Assembly (NCBI GenBank): GCA_022592435.1
Contig: JABYQS010000010.1
Span: 62,001 to 126,000, forward strand
Reading direction: 5' to 3'
Source: Cerioporus squamosus
Taxonomy: Eukaryota > Basidiomycota > Agaricomycetes > Polyporales > Polyporaceae
Length of the DNA stretch: 64,000 nt
Both the position numbers and the translations under genes were made by a program. Below the pieces are notes generated by a model. That model did not search any database. It had not been told where the DNA came from and was given only the letters and a program-made list of their open reading frames with translations. Below are positions 13,163 through 23,823 of the stretch, in pieces (the stretch's first letter is position 1; the number at the start of each line of letters is the position of its first letter).

Positions 13163-16100
13163 TCACCCTCGCTTTATACCCACTAAAACCCCGCTGTCTA
13201 CCACCCACTTCGGGGGCAGATCGTCATTCCTTTCAATTACCGGAGACCAGATGCGCTCGACCTCTTGGGGCTTTAGGGCTTTCTTACCCGTAGCCATCGC
13301 CGCAGTTCGGCGATCCAGGTTTAGACGGGAGTCTATTGCCGAGTAGAAGCGGTTTGTTACTTCTTGTACTGTGAAATCTGCTCCTTCATGCTGAATGACC
13401 CTTTCACAGCGCAGTTTCCAGATCAAGTGAACTGTTTCTGTGCATAATATGCACCACAGGGCCTCCGACGCCGTCTTGCGACTTCCGTTTTCCGATCTGA
13501 AGACGGCACATGCTGCCCCGAACGTGGTACCCCAGCATGGTTCCTTCCAGGGCATGCCGGTGAGTTCCCAGATTCTTTTAAGTAGAGACCAAATACATTC
13601 TTGTCCTACTGCGTTGCACTCCAAGACGATGTGGGTCATCGTCTCAGTTTCGCCACATCTTGAGCAAGTGGCTCGTAGCTTCATCTCATCAGACATGTTG
13701 GGGCGGAGCCAATGCGTTCCAATCATATATCCATCGTGGATAGCCATCCAGCAGAACTGCGACGCAGATCGTGTAATGTGGCGAGATCTTAGTGCCTGCC
13801 ATACCGATTCGTCCTTCAGCCAAATGCCGAAAGCCGCGTATACTCCGCTAGTTATTCTGTCTAAGTTTGCCGTCGCCCGCGGTCTTGGGCTGATCTTCCT
13901 GTCCTTTCGTTCTCTTATGGCACTGTATGCCAGCTTCTGCGTAATTGCTTGGAGCTTTGCACCTGTGACTTTGAGAGCGGGGGAGATTTCTAGACAGAAG
14001 GGGTCGCCGTTTGGCTTCTCTGCTCCTAGAGCAGCCAGCCGGTCTGCCTGTTCATTCAGTGGGTGGCCCTTATGTCCCTTCACCCATTGGAAAAGCGTAT
14101 GGGCGCGTCTCGAGCGAAGTCGGGCCAGAGCCACTCGGGTTAGGTCCGCGTTCTTCTGCGAGATATACCCGGTGTCTTCATGGCGCTGCCTCCATCTGGT
14201 TAAGGAGTCCAGCGTGGTCTTGGAGTCCGTGACTTGTACAAGTCTCGTGTTTGGATTTGCTAGAGAGGTTGCCAGTATTGTTGCCGTAATCTCTCCTGTT
14301 TGGTTCGATTGCAGAAGAGGTTCCGGGAGGCGTAAGCTAGTGTTCAGGTGGTGTCCAACTTGTACGAAGACGCCCGCGCCTGCTCTCGCATCCTTTTCGC
14401 CATTATTGACGCATGATCCATCTGTGGCCATAACTAATCGCTGACCGTCCTCACTCAGGTCCATATCGAGGCCTACATTCGACACCGGTTCGTTTTCTGT
14501 GAAAATCCGGAGGGCAAGGCCTAGATCTCCGTGCGTAGTCACCGAGCGGTCAAAGGGAGTGTGCTCCTGGTCGATCGTCTCACTCGTTAGTCTGTTCATG
14601 ATCGCATTTTCATAGTCCTCTGGACTTCTTGCAAGAGGGTTCCACTTATCCGGCAGAGTGTTGATCATTACCTTTGCTCTCAAGGCACATAGGTACGGGT
14701 GTTCGCATCCTACTGTTGACTTCAGGGACTCACATCCTTCGCATGTACAGGCAGCTCTCAGAGAGTGCGAGGCGTTCTCAATCGTGCACGCCAGATCCAT
14801 GCAGTCTCCTACCGTTATAACCGCATGCTTGTCTTGCAGACAGGTGAGTAGTCGTGACGGCATCGTAAGCCTGCCGAGCTTTTTCTTATCAGCATGTTTA
14901 TGATCCCACATCGGCATGGATCTGAGGATTCGCTTGGAGAAGGCTAGTCCTTCCAGGCGTACTCCATACTTTTTTGCCACCTTGAGCATCCCTTTGAGTT
15001 CCTCCGAGAGGCCTCTCAGTTTCGGATGCCATCGTTGTAGAAAAGGGTTGATTCTCAGTGATGGCTGATGCGGTCTGCAATTTTTAGGGACGTTGGCGGC
15101 GAGGAGGTCGTCTACCAGGAAGGCCCATGTGGGGCGGTTTTCGCTAAAGTCAAGGTACGATCTTAGCCATAGTACGTCGATAGCTTCGTTCCTTGCGCTC
15201 AGATCTAGCAGCCCTAGCCCTCCTTTTTCGACCGGGAGATAGAGATGCTTCAGGCCCACCGGAGTATTCCTCCTCTCGTCCCAGAGATAGTCCCTTATAA
15301 TTTTGTTGAGTCGTTTTAGTATCTCGTCAGGCATTCTCTGAACCGTTGACAGATACTGAGTCATCCCCCCTATTATCATTTGAACCACATGTCGCTTTCC
15401 TTGAATCGACGCGTTGCCTACTCTCCAGTGCGCCATCGTGTGCATCAAGGGTTGTCTCATGGCGACTATCTTTGTGAGCACCATCGTCCATATATTTTCT
15501 TGGCTCACTCCGTTTCCATAGAACGCGCCCAGCATACGCACTACCTCTCCCTCCTGGGCAACATGGATGCCCCGGGGGTAATTCATCCAAGCTCCTGTCT
15601 CTTGGTACGTACGGGCCATTTCTTGGCGGAACGCAACGCATCCGATCGGAATAATTTCTGTTTTACTCATATTGAATCTTGCTTTTGCAGCCGAACACCA
15701 AGTGTCTAGAACTCTTTGCAGGATGCTAAAGTCGTCTTGTTTAGACAGGTATACAGTTGTGTCATCCGCGAACAAAACAGCCTTGAGTATTTCTTTGCAT
15801 CTCGGGATATCAAACCCGCGTAGTTTTGACTTCCTAATCATGGCCGAAAGCGGTTCGATCGCTAAATCGAAGAGTAAGCACGAGAGCGGGTCGCCCTGTC
15901 TAACACCCCGGTGAACGCGATACGCCATACTCAATATGCCATTTACCATTACAGATGTCTCAGCATGGGCGTATAAGGATTGTATTATGCGAATAAAGTC
16001 ATTCGGAAAGCCAAACTTTTCTAGGGTGCGCCATAGGTAGTCATGCGCAATTTTATCATACACCTTTTCTTGATCTAGAGCTACAATTGCGCCATCTTCA

Positions 16101-18361
16101 CTATTGACCTCGGCCCAATTCATCATTAATCGCGCAAGCTGTGTATGATCTTGAATCTTTCGCCCGGGGACAAAACCGGCCTGCGCTCGATTTATGAGGT
16201 TTGGGGCCACCGCCGCAAGACGTATCGCCAGGACTTTGCTGAGGAGTTTGTAGTCCGTATTCAGGATTGTTATGGGCCGATAGTTGACCACACGTGTTCT
16301 CTCTCCCTTTTCTTTATAGATCGGGGCCATCCAGCCATGTGCGAAAGCGGTATGTTCACTAACCCCATAGCACCGGATGTCCTCGAAGGCCGCGGCAAAC
16401 AGTTTGATGACGTCGAAGCTTACGCGTGAGGGGAAACGCGAGTCCTCAGTGTATCGAGCATGAAGGACTTTCCACAGCTCGTATGGTATTCCGTCGAGTC
16501 CCGGAGCCGAACCATTTTTCGTGAATCGTAATGCTAGTAAGCACTCGTCATAGGCTATCTCACTTCTGGGTGCTGAAAGCTGGTCTGCCTGGACTTTCAT
16601 GTCTAGACTATTCAGAACTTCTGTGGTGTCGCGTTCGCGCTCATCTGGCGTCCTCATATTGGGGTCGTCCTTCTGGATATCCATGTGATGCCTCCTGGCC
16701 ATTTCAGCCATTCTGGTTGAATCAGACTCATAGATTTTCTCTCCCGAGACGCCTACTTGCCCCTCTTTTTCGAAGGCGTTAATAGTGTCTCTAGGGGCAC
16801 ATACTCTGTGTAGACTCGACCAGTACTTAGTCGGCCGGTCGCCATATATCCGGTGAGTCGCTCGCGAATTTTGTTGTTGTTGCTTGTATCTGCGTTGCTT
16901 TAGTTGACGGATTTGTTTAGTTAGGGCAGCTGCTTCCGCGAGCTTCGTTTCCTCTTCTCTGGAGCGATCCTTCAGCAGGGACTTGAGGGCCCTCTCGCAT
17001 TCCTTGATTTCAGCAAGAAGTTTTGGTACTATTTCACGTTCCCGTCTACGTGCTAGAACCATTACATCGTCCTTGAATCTTTTCAGAATCAGTTGCGGGT
17101 TACGTAGTTCTGTCCTAGAGTTGGGGGCTTCAAGGTGCGTTAGCTCTTTGAGAGCCTCCCTTCCTCGTTCCTTGATGATTGACGCGAGCGTTTTATCTTT
17201 GATTAGGGTTAGTGGAAAAAGGGGTCTTCCTGGCCCCACAGTCGGCGCGTTGTTTGACGTGGGTTGCACTAGGATCAGAGAGTGATCGGTTTTGACTCCC
17301 GCTTCACAGATCCTCCAGTCTCTAGCTTGGCTGAAAGTTTCCGGCGTGACATACATACAATCTAGACGGGAGAAAGTCGCCGCATGCCCAGACCCTCGGT
17401 GGAAGGTGAACTCCCTAGAGGTGGGGTAGGTTGCCCGCCACCCGTCAGCGATCATCATTCCTAAGCTAATTTTCAAGGCATCTAGAGCTTGAACTGAGGC
17501 GTCCAATCCTTCCTTACAGGGCATACGATCAAGTGAGTCTTCTACATTATTGAAATCACCGGCCATGAGCTGAGGCTTAGGGCATTCGGGATGGGCTGCA
17601 TAGAACTCTCGGATCTTGTCAAAGAAACTGCGACGGACCTCCACACCTTCCGAAGTCGGCGCGTACACGCACAGCAGGGTCCTCGTGTCGCCTCCACGAC
17701 ATGGAAAGGACACTTGTATGGCTTTCCCTGGGATGATCTCAGTGGCTTTTGCCTCTGCAGTGTGTATATATCGTGAGTTCAGTACTATCGCGACACCCTC
17801 GCGCTGGGTCGGGGCCTCCTCGTTCTCAGAGTGCAGAATTTTGACTTTCTTTGCCAGCATCTTGTGGAGATCCGCTTTCCTCTCTACTGTGAGGTGTGTT
17901 TCTTGCAAGAGCAGGACACCTATTTTATATTCTGACATGACTTTGTAGATATGTCCCCACTTGTTTTCTGGGTGATCTCTGAGGAGATTCCCGTACCCAT
18001 TTATATTTAGGGAAGCTACCTGCAAGGTGGTCTTTTTGACGTTCTTTTCCGTCCTTATCTCATTCCTCAGATGCTCAGATGGGTTCGTCAGCTGGGGCGA
18101 CTGCCGATCCGAAATCGGAGGGAAAGCATATCCTTGGGGTCCGCTCATGCGGTTCCGAACTGTCTCTTGCATGGGGTTTCTAGCGTGCTGTTGTGTTTGC
18201 CCTCTCACGCCAGATCCTCTTTGTAGTCTCGCGATGTCGTTAGATTCCTCGATCCTCTCATCCCCCTCCTCCCGACAGGGGTTAGTTTGTTGGGTGGAGG
18301 GGGGCGTGCGTCCGTTGCCAGCAGAGGCGTTTACAGAGCAGCGTCTTGCACGCGAGGACAC
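13163..18361 (-). CDS. LINE-A ORF2: endonuclease, reverse transcriptase, RNase H
   Basis: One uninterrupted frame of about 1730 codons. The AP-endonuclease comes first, with its catalytic blocks NINGYGN, LLLQETHL, MAGDFNNVED and the late TDHSLI. The reverse transcriptase has motif A ALDQEKVYDKI, motif B RGVRQGDPLSCLLFDLAIEP and motif C LFADDTTVYLS. RNase H follows with MATDGSCVNNGE, a glutamate in GEITATIL, an aspartate in VTDSKTTLDS and a final GHPLNEQAD. A CX2CX7HX4C zinc finger (CSRCGETETMTHIVLEC) lies near the C-terminus. All expected catalytic residues are present, so the protein looks functional. The frame is open from a GTG at 18361; the first ATG is about residue 64, ahead of the endonuclease, so the true start is uncertain. 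About 500 nt separate it from ORF1. Confidence 0.92.
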   Translation of the reverse strand: MSSRARRCSVNASAGNGRTPPSTQQTNPCREEGDERIEESNDIARLQRGSGVRGQTQQHARNPMQETVRNRMSGPQGYAFPPISDRQSPQLTNPSEHLRNEIRTEKNVKKTTLQVASLNINGYGNLLRDHPENKWGHIYKVMSEYKIGVLLLQETHLTVERKADLHKMLAKKVKILHSENEEAPTQREGVAIVLNSRYIHTAEAKATEIIPGKAIQVSFPCRGGDTRTLLCVYAPTSEGVEVRRSFFDKIREFYAAHPECPKPQLMAGDFNNVEDSLDRMPCKEGLDASVQALDALKISLGMMIADGWRATYPTSREFTFHRGSGHAATFSRLDCMYVTPETFSQARDWRICEAGVKTDHSLILVQPTSNNAPTVGPGRPLFPLTLIKDKTLASIIKERGREALKELTHLEAPNSRTELRNPQLILKRFKDDVMVLARRREREIVPKLLAEIKECERALKSLLKDRSREEETKLAEAAALTKQIRQLKQRRYKQQQQNSRATHRIYGDRPTKYWSSLHRVCAPRDTINAFEKEGQVGVSGEKIYESDSTRMAEMARRHHMDIQKDDPNMRTPDERERDTTEVLNSLDMKVQADQLSAPRSEIAYDECLLALRFTKNGSAPGLDGIPYELWKVLHARYTEDSRFPSRVSFDVIKLFAAAFEDIRCYGVSEHTAFAHGWMAPIYKEKGERTRVVNYRPITILNTDYKLLSKVLAIRLAAVAPNLINRAQAGFVPGRKIQDHTQLARLMMNWAEVNSEDGAIVALDQEKVYDKIAHDYLWRTLEKFGFPNDFIRIIQSLYAHAETSVMVNGILSMAYRVHRGVRQGDPLSCLLFDLAIEPLSAMIRKSKLRGFDIPRCKEILKAVLFADDTTVYLSKQDDFSILQRVLDTWCSAAKARFNMSKTEIIPIGCVAFRQEMARTYQETGAWMNYPRGIHVAQEGEVVRMLGAFYGNGVSQENIWTMVLTKIVAMRQPLMHTMAHWRVGNASIQGKRHVVQMIIGGMTQYLSTVQRMPDEILKRLNKIIRDYLWDERRNTPVGLKHLYLPVEKGGLGLLDLSARNEAIDVLWLRSYLDFSENRPTWAFLVDDLLAANVPKNCRPHQPSLRINPFLQRWHPKLRGLSEELKGMLKVAKKYGVRLEGLAFSKRILRSMPMWDHKHADKKKLGRLTMPSRLLTCLQDKHAVITVGDCMDLACTIENASHSLRAACTCEGCESLKSTVGCEHPYLCALRAKVMINTLPDKWNPLARSPEDYENAIMNRLTSETIDQEHTPFDRSVTTHGDLGLALRIFTENEPVSNVGLDMDLSEDGQRLVMATDGSCVNNGEKDARAGAGVFVQVGHHLNTSLRLPEPLLQSNQTGEITATILATSLANPNTRLVQVTDSKTTLDSLTRWRQRHEDTGYISQKNADLTRVALARLRSRRAHTLFQWVKGHKGHPLNEQADRLAALGAEKPNGDPFCLEISPALKVTGAKLQAITQKLAYSAIRERKDRKISPRPRATANLDRITSGVYAAFGIWLKDESVWQALRSRHITRSASQFCWMAIHDGYMIGTHWLRPNMSDEMKLRATCSRCGETETMTHIVLECNAVGQECIWSLLKRIWELTGMPWKEPCWGTTFGAACAVFRSENGSRKTASEALWCILCTETVHLIWKLRCERVIQHEGADFTVQEVTNRFYSAIDSRLNLDRRTAAMATGKKALKPQEVERIWSPVIERNDDLPPKWVVDSGVLVGIKRG

Positions 18362-18871
18362 TGCTCCTCTGCCTTCGCCAGAAAGAATAAGACCAGTACC
18401 GTTTTGTTCGTCCGTATAGTTATGTATATATTGTGTGTGTGTAGCAGTTGCGATGTCAATGCGAGTACAACCATACCCCGCATTCCAGCTGTTTTACCCT
18501 ACAGCTCGGGTGATATGTATACTTCACTCCTAGCGAGTAGCGATCGCAATTTGCGTCGTATACTTTGCGTATGCACGGATATCTCGTTTAAATAAACCTC
18601 CGCATGTCTACCAGATGTCCTGTAGTCCTTGAACTCAGTATATTTCGTCTGGTAGATGGCCTTTTCTTCCTTCAGCGTCTGCGCCGCTACTCTACTGAAG
18701 GTTCGCCTATAACCAACTCAGGCCAGTGTTGAGGCGTCCAGAAAACCGACACACATATTGAGACAGGAACCGAAACTTTCATAACCAGAAGGTCGTCGAA
18801 ACCATACACCACTTCTTACACAACACAGCTATCGTCAGGCTAAGAGGGGAGCATCCTCTAGGGAGGGTGAG

Positions 18872-21643
18872 CTAAGATAGGAGCAGAGGGAGATCGCGTC
18901 TTGGAGAGACTATGGGTGTATGTGTAAGTTCATCGCCGACCGTCCTTGCGGAAGACTTCGCGCCCGCCCCTGGGAGGACGTGAGCCATCGCGCCTTCCAC
19001 GACCTGCCCGTACCTGTTGTAGTCTCGGTCACGTCCTCGACCACGTCCTCCATATTCGCGTCCTCTATCTGTCTCGGCATCCTCCCAGTCGTAGTTGGCG
19101 TTCCTCTGCCTCGGTCTCGAGGGACCTGCCTGTGAGAGGGCCGGATTATCGGTCGACTGGTTAAGAAAATCACGCTGCGAGGTCAGAGTGGACGCCGTGC
19201 CTGTCGTCGCCTGCCTGCTCTGCCTTTCACGACCGTCCACCGAATACGACGACATGCCCGCCGAAATTGGGCCATTCCACCCCGGCATCCGGAGGAAGGG
19301 GCAGAGATGGGACGGGTGGTCCACTCCCTGGCAGCCTGAGCACGACGTGACGCGCCGCACCCTCGCGATTGCCGTTTGGAAAGACCCGAAAGTCAAGTCG
19401 CGTAGCTCTTGGATCCATCGTCGCCAGACTCGAATACTCAGGGTAGGAGATCGAAGGAAGACATTGGCGACTACGGTCTCGTTATCCAGAGTGTAGATCG
19501 TTACTCGAAGGGTTGCCATGACCCGCCGGAAGGCTTCCTCCGGAGCGATTCCTTTGAACTCTGGATTGACTCGAATCATTTGCTCGATCCTTTGTCGTAC
19601 CTGTGGACGTTCGAAGGTTGAGCGGACCGCCGCTTCGATGTTGACGACGTTGTCGTCCAAGAAGCCTTCCAGGGCCAGGAGCCACGTCGGGATATCGAGA
19701 GCGCGACGGCGAGGGAAGAAGGTTATCGATCTGAAGGACCAGACCCGGCGACGTAGGAGGAGACCCACCGCGTCCTGCGACAGCCCTGTGATCGCCCATT
19801 CAGTTGGGCCCCTTCCTTGGTGGTTCAGGTCCTGATCCGGGGCGATGACAAGGAAGTTGGATTCGCCAGTGATGCTCGAAATGCCTCTTCTCATGTCCAT
19901 CGCCGTCCTCCTATTCACACCGTAGCTTCTCGAGAACCTCGCGTTGAAGGTGCTCATCGTGATACTGGTACGCTCCGGGTCCGCCCATGCCTGCTGCACC
20001 CAGTCATCTGACATGCCGCGGAGATGGGACTCCGGGTCGTGCAGGTGGACTTCCGGGTCGCCTTCCCTCGGGATCGGGGTGGGTCTCTCGTTCTCGGTCT
20101 CCGCAGCCGAGCCGCCGCGCCTCACAGCACCAGGAAGGTTATCGTCGTCGCCAATATCAAAGATATCAAGGTTGTGTAGCTGGTTCGAGGACGTCGAAGA
20201 CAAAGCGGGAGGGTGTTGGGTAGTGGGGCGTGTGCTGCCATAATGGCGGTGGAAGAAGGGGGAGCCTCGCGTGAGGATAGACGTCCTTGGAGGGGAGAGG
20301 CGAACGTTTGCGTCCTCCCGCGCCATATGTCTCGGCGTGAAAGCGTCCCAATCCCCCATCGAGCTGCCACCCATGCCTCCAGGGGAGAATCTTGAGGACG
20401 TCCGTCTCCTCTGGCTGTGCCTCCTCCACGCAGTGTCCGGGTCGCGATCCCGCCAGTCCGAGTCATCCCGTGGGGTATGGGAGAAAGTCGCCTCCATAGA
20501 GTACCTCGATGCAGGCCTGCTCGGGCTCCACCCGAAAGGGTCTACTGATTGCCGTCGATCCATAGAGCTGCCTGCTTCACCTTCCTCAGGCGTGCCCTCC
20601 ACCGTAGCGCTTCTACGCCCGCGCACCGGTTCGTCTAGGACGCTGGGGTCGGATAGGATGTCGCAAAGCCTGCTGGTGCGCCGAGTGTCAGCCCTTTGTT
20701 CAGAGGCCTGGCTAGACTCGACATCCATGGCTGAGCGGGATGAGTCCGGGAGATCGAGGAGGCTTGGGGTAGAGGCGAGATGAGAGGGGAGGCGTGCTGA
20801 CACGTCACTGGCACCTGTGGCGCGGTTGCTCCCCTGCAAATGCCGGCGCGGAGCTTCGGGAGCAGCCGTCTCCATCGTGTGTGGCCATGCATTCTGACGA
20901 GGGGTTCCCCATGCAGGGGTTACCTGGGAAGACGAGGATGAGCTGCTCACCGCATGCGGCGTTGGGTAGGACCCCGAGTCATTGAAGCGTCTGTAGAAAC
21001 TTGTGGTCATGCTGCCCGAGCGCGAGTAGTCGGTGTATGGGGTTTGGTTTGCCGTCGAGGGAATCGACGACGAGGGGAGAGAGGAAGGAGGAGGCATATG
21101 TCGATTAGTGAGTACCTCCGCCGAGTAGCCAGTGCTGGCGGTCGCCCAGGGGTTCTCGGCAGTCGCTGGGATACGGTTCTCGTTTGCACCAGCCGATACT
21201 CTCGCCTTGCCCTTCCTCTTCGCCAGCTTCTTCTCCCGCTCGCCGGACGCTGGAGTCACTCCACGTCGTCTCTTCCTCTGTCTACTCGCGACTGGCGGAT
21301 GAGATCCCGGAGTAGAGAAGGACGGAGGGAGGTTCTCGAGACCAGGAGGAAGGAAGTCGGCGAGAGGGCCGTTAGACAGTGCACCTGCTGGCCACGGTGA
21401 GCCTGAGATAACGTTGTTTGTTTGCAGGTTCAGGACACGAGGCGTTTGGAGAGCGGACGGCAAGTTCGACTCAGAGATAACAGGTGTATTGAGATGAGCC
21501 CAGAATTCTTCATAAGAGTCCACACCTTGGCTACCCGTAGTACCAAAGGCACGAGGAGCACTAGGCAACTGGCCCAAAACGCCTGAGGGAGTCGGTGTGG
21601 TGGAAGCAGAGGACGGTACGTAAATGGGGGAGCTGGTCGGCAT
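18872..21643 (-). CDS. LINE-A ORF1, main part (gag-like RNA-binding protein)
   Basis: A Ser/Pro-rich, probably disordered N-terminal half is followed by a folded region (WAITGLSQDAVGLLLRRRVW to VTIYTLDNETVVANVFLRSP) and a single zinc knuckle, CSGCQGVDHPSHLC, of the CX2CX4HX4C type. An Arg/Gly-rich tail (RGREYGGRGRGRDRD) follows. This is the layout of Tad-type ORF1 nucleic-acid chaperones that package the element's RNA. LINE-B encodes the same arrangement with the knuckle CAGCRGVDHEAGEC. The frame is open upstream to a TAG at 21686-21688; the first ATG in this part is at 21643. A basic patch AKRKGKARVSA could act as a nuclear signal. Confidence 0.82.
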   Translation of the reverse strand: MPTSSPIYVPSSASTTPTPSGVLGQLPSAPRAFGTTGSQGVDSYEEFWAHLNTPVISESNLPSALQTPRVLNLQTNNVISGSPWPAGALSNGPLADFLPPGLENLPPSFSTPGSHPPVASRQRKRRRGVTPASGEREKKLAKRKGKARVSAGANENRIPATAENPWATASTGYSAEVLTNRHMPPPSSLPSSSIPSTANQTPYTDYSRSGSMTTSFYRRFNDSGSYPTPHAVSSSSSSSQVTPAWGTPRQNAWPHTMETAAPEAPRRHLQGSNRATGASDVSARLPSHLASTPSLLDLPDSSRSAMDVESSQASEQRADTRRTSRLCDILSDPSVLDEPVRGRRSATVEGTPEEGEAGSSMDRRQSVDPFGWSPSRPASRYSMEATFSHTPRDDSDWRDRDPDTAWRRHSQRRRTSSRFSPGGMGGSSMGDWDAFTPRHMAREDANVRLSPPRTSILTRGSPFFHRHYGSTRPTTQHPPALSSTSSNQLHNLDIFDIGDDDNLPGAVRRGGSAAETENERPTPIPREGDPEVHLHDPESHLRGMSDDWVQQAWADPERTSITMSTFNARFSRSYGVNRRTAMDMRRGISSITGESNFLVIAPDQDLNHQGRGPTEWAITGLSQDAVGLLLRRRVWSFRSITFFPRRRALDIPTWLLALEGFLDDNVVNIEAAVRSTFERPQVRQRIEQMIRVNPEFKGIAPEEAFRRVMATLRVTIYTLDNETVVANVFLRSPTLSIRVWRRWIQELRDLTFGSFQTAIARVRRVTSCSGCQGVDHPSHLCPFLRMPGWNGPISAGMSSYSVDGRERQSRQATTGTASTLTSQRDFLNQSTDNPALSQAGPSRPRQRNANYDWEDAETDRGREYGGRGRGRDRDYNRYGQVVEGAMAHVLPGAGAKSSARTVGDELTHTPIVSPRRDLPLLLS

Positions 21644-21685
21644 GCACGACGCATTGTCTATCACATTTGCCGTCTGAAGGGAGCT

Positions 21686-22270
21686 CTATACTTGAAAAGG
21701 GTTACGAGGAGAGGACTCTTCGATAGGAAGGATTCGTACCATGTTCTGAGCCCCGGCCCATGGAAAGGCTGGCGGAGGGAGCTGGAGGACTTCGGTTATG
21801 TCCTCCTGCTGCGCCTGAGGCTGGATCCTCGGCGTACTAGGCATCTGAAGGGAGGCCTCTGTGCTCTCCTGCCTAGTAGCCGTCGAGTTGACTTCGACGG
21901 ACGTCGTGGACTGGGTCGTCGAGCTGGCCTCGGATATGGCAGGCGTATTGACGGGCCAGACCACCGCGCTCACGTTCGCCGCAGGGAGAGCAGCGACCTG
22001 AGCGTAGCTACGCGGCGACAACTGGTTCGGCCTCGGCGGGGTTATCTCATCATCGGTGGCGACCAGGTCCTGTCCCGGGGTGGTGGGGGTGGCGGGGACA
22101 AGGATGATCGGGGACGGGGAGCGACTAGCAGGCAGGTAGCCGTTTTTGCCCTGCAGGGACTTATCGGGGATGTTACGATCCGGCATGGTAGTGGTTGGGG
22201 GAGGCTGGACGAGGAAGCGGGAGCAAAAACTGACGAAGTAGGGCTCGATGAGCTGGCATACCTTCAGCAT
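21686..22270 (-). CDS. LINE-A ORF1, N-terminal part cut by an in-frame TAG
   Basis: About 194 codons from an ATG at 22270 (MLKVCQLIEPYFV; MPDRNIPDKS is a later option). It is Pro/Ser/Thr-rich with SPRSYAQVAALP, and ends at a single TAG. It is in the same frame as the downstream ORF1 part, with no other stop for the next 938 codons. So the two are best read as one ORF1 of roughly 1130 residues broken by one nonsense codon, or joined by stop read-through. A separate small protein is possible but less likely. Confidence 0.6.
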   Translation of the reverse strand: MLKVCQLIEPYFVSFCSRFLVQPPPTTTMPDRNIPDKSLQGKNGYLPASRSPSPIILVPATPTTPGQDLVATDDEITPPRPNQLSPRSYAQVAALPAANVSAVVWPVNTPAISEASSTTQSTTSVEVNSTATRQESTEASLQMPSTPRIQPQAQQEDITEVLQLPPPAFPWAGAQNMVRILPIEESSPRNPFQV

Positions 22271-23019
22271 TCGCTCGTTATTTAACCTGCCTGTCGCTTG
22301 CAAGCCGTACGCGCTGTCACCGGGGCAAGAGCCTGGTGCTCAGTGCATCTGCGGGGGCTGGCGTACGTATTATTCATGAGCCTTGTTACTGGGGATCGCA
22401 TGGCGGCTCGTCAACCGCTGTCTCGAGTTGCTCTTCTCAATAGGAAAGGAGCGTCTAGGCAGTGGCTTGAGTGGAAGGCACAGGCGGTAGCGATTTTAGA
22501 AACCGAGATAGTGGTACGAAGTCATGTGGAGAGCCCATCCTATTCTGGCCAGACAGGCCGAGCGTCTTTTCCGTGCTGCCGCCTGGACCTGGCCTGTTCG
22601 CCTCTCTGTGTCCCTGCCGCTTACCATCGACAAGTCGACAGAGCTCTCAAGCTGCTTTCTATCATGTCCTTCGCACTGCCAGCGTACTGGTGCGTTTTTG
22701 CACATTACTGTTTCAATCGCAAGGCCCGACACTAGGATCGGGGTGGCCAGTACTCGGAGAGGGGTACTCGCGCCCTCACGTGCAGCCGAGTAAAAAACCT
22801 CGCCTGCGTAATAGGACCTTCACGTTCGTGGTAAGCCGACTCGCTGGTCTCTCGCGCTGTCTCACCGCACGTTCGCTCGTGGCCTTGTTCATGTATTCCT
22901 CATACAGTTCTCTAGCGGCAGAGAGAGGGCTAGGCCGGCGCCGGTACATCGGACAGTGAGGGCAGAGGGTACATCACACGGGCGTACTAGGAGGTAAGTT
23001 GTATTGCCTTTAGCATGCG

Positions 23020-23823
23020 TCAACATTTGCTCAGCAGGCGCGTTTCTGCTTCAGCTTCCGCGAGCTCCTCCCAGCTAGCGAGGAGAAACCGGAGCTTTTT
23101 CCTTCCGCCTCTCGCGCCTGGTCTCTCTCCGACTTCCTCCGCCATCGGCTCCCATAGGAACCCATCCCCCACGAGCCTCCTCCAGGGCGCACAGCACGTG
23201 TTCGCACTACATCTGGCATCCTCCGGGGGAGGCCTAACCACCGCAGACGTATTGAGATCTGCTTCCTGAGCCTCTGCTCGTCCAACTGGAATCTCCTCCG
23301 AGCCGAGTTGGACTGTCACGTCCGGTGCGTATGGGATCCTCAGCTTCGCGTATACCACCGTGTTCATCGCACATTCATTTTTGACTTCTAGGATGACCTT
23401 TCGGCCTCGCCATCCCGCGACTCCAGTGATAGTGCCTACGATGTGCGCGTCATAGGTGTCGTAGGTGTCCGGTCCTTCCTCAGGCGTGAGGTACCACGCC
23501 GGCGTGGTCGCAAGGATCCGTACTCTCATCCCGAGTGCGAGTGGTTCCTCTGGAGGGATAGCAGCCGAGTAGATGTGTGTACTCTTCTCCTTCAGCTCCG
23601 GTGCTCCATTGCATCCGTTTGCGTACCCCACCCATCTAGCATAAACCTCCACCAGTTTCTCCTTTTGGCTACCGCTATCGTCCATCGCGTTGCGACGAGT
23701 CCTGGGGAGGCCGGTTGTTGGGGTGAAGCGGTAAGGGGGAGTCGTTGTAGCAAGGTTCTGGAGGCGGGCACCGGAGGAAGCCTCTGGGGGAGCAGGAGAG
23801 GGTGTGCGGATAGGGTAACTCAC
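23020..23823 (-). CDS. LINE-A ORF B, accessory protein of unknown function
   Basis: A 267-codon frame with no domain I recognise. It begins with a GTG; the first ATG is at about residue 47 (MDDSGSQKEKLVEVY). The middle has a beta-rich pattern: LGMRVRILAT, an acidic linker (EEGPDTYDTYDAH), then IVGTITGVAGWRGRKVILEV and VVYAKLRIPYAPDVTVQLGS. The pattern of alternating hydrophobics and glycines would fit a small barrel. The C-terminus is charged and Arg-rich. ORF A further upstream shows the same pattern (VKLRLFT, LLGLVVVERARVV), so the two may be paralogues. It lies inside the target-site duplication boundaries, so it belongs to the element unless it was captured. Confidence 0.5.
   Translation of the reverse strand: MSYPIRTPSPAPPEASSGARLQNLATTTPPYRFTPTTGLPRTRRNAMDDSGSQKEKLVEVYARWVGYANGCNGAPELKEKSTHIYSAAIPPEEPLALGMRVRILATTPAWYLTPEEGPDTYDTYDAHIVGTITGVAGWRGRKVILEVKNECAMNTVVYAKLRIPYAPDVTVQLGSEEIPVGRAEAQEADLNTSAVVRPPPEDARCSANTCCAPWRRLVGDGFLWEPMAEEVGERPGARGGRKKLRFLLASWEELAEAEAETRLLSKC

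Noticed and set aside
13440..14444. 334-codon plus-strand frame inside LINE-A
   Set aside because: It is antisense to ORF2 RNase H and C-terminal sequence, whose motifs are clear; an antisense shadow.
22304..23019. A nested transposon splitting LINE-A
   Set aside because: No internal poly(A) run, terminal repeats or second target-site duplication were seen between ORF1 and ORF B, so the simplest reading is one element.
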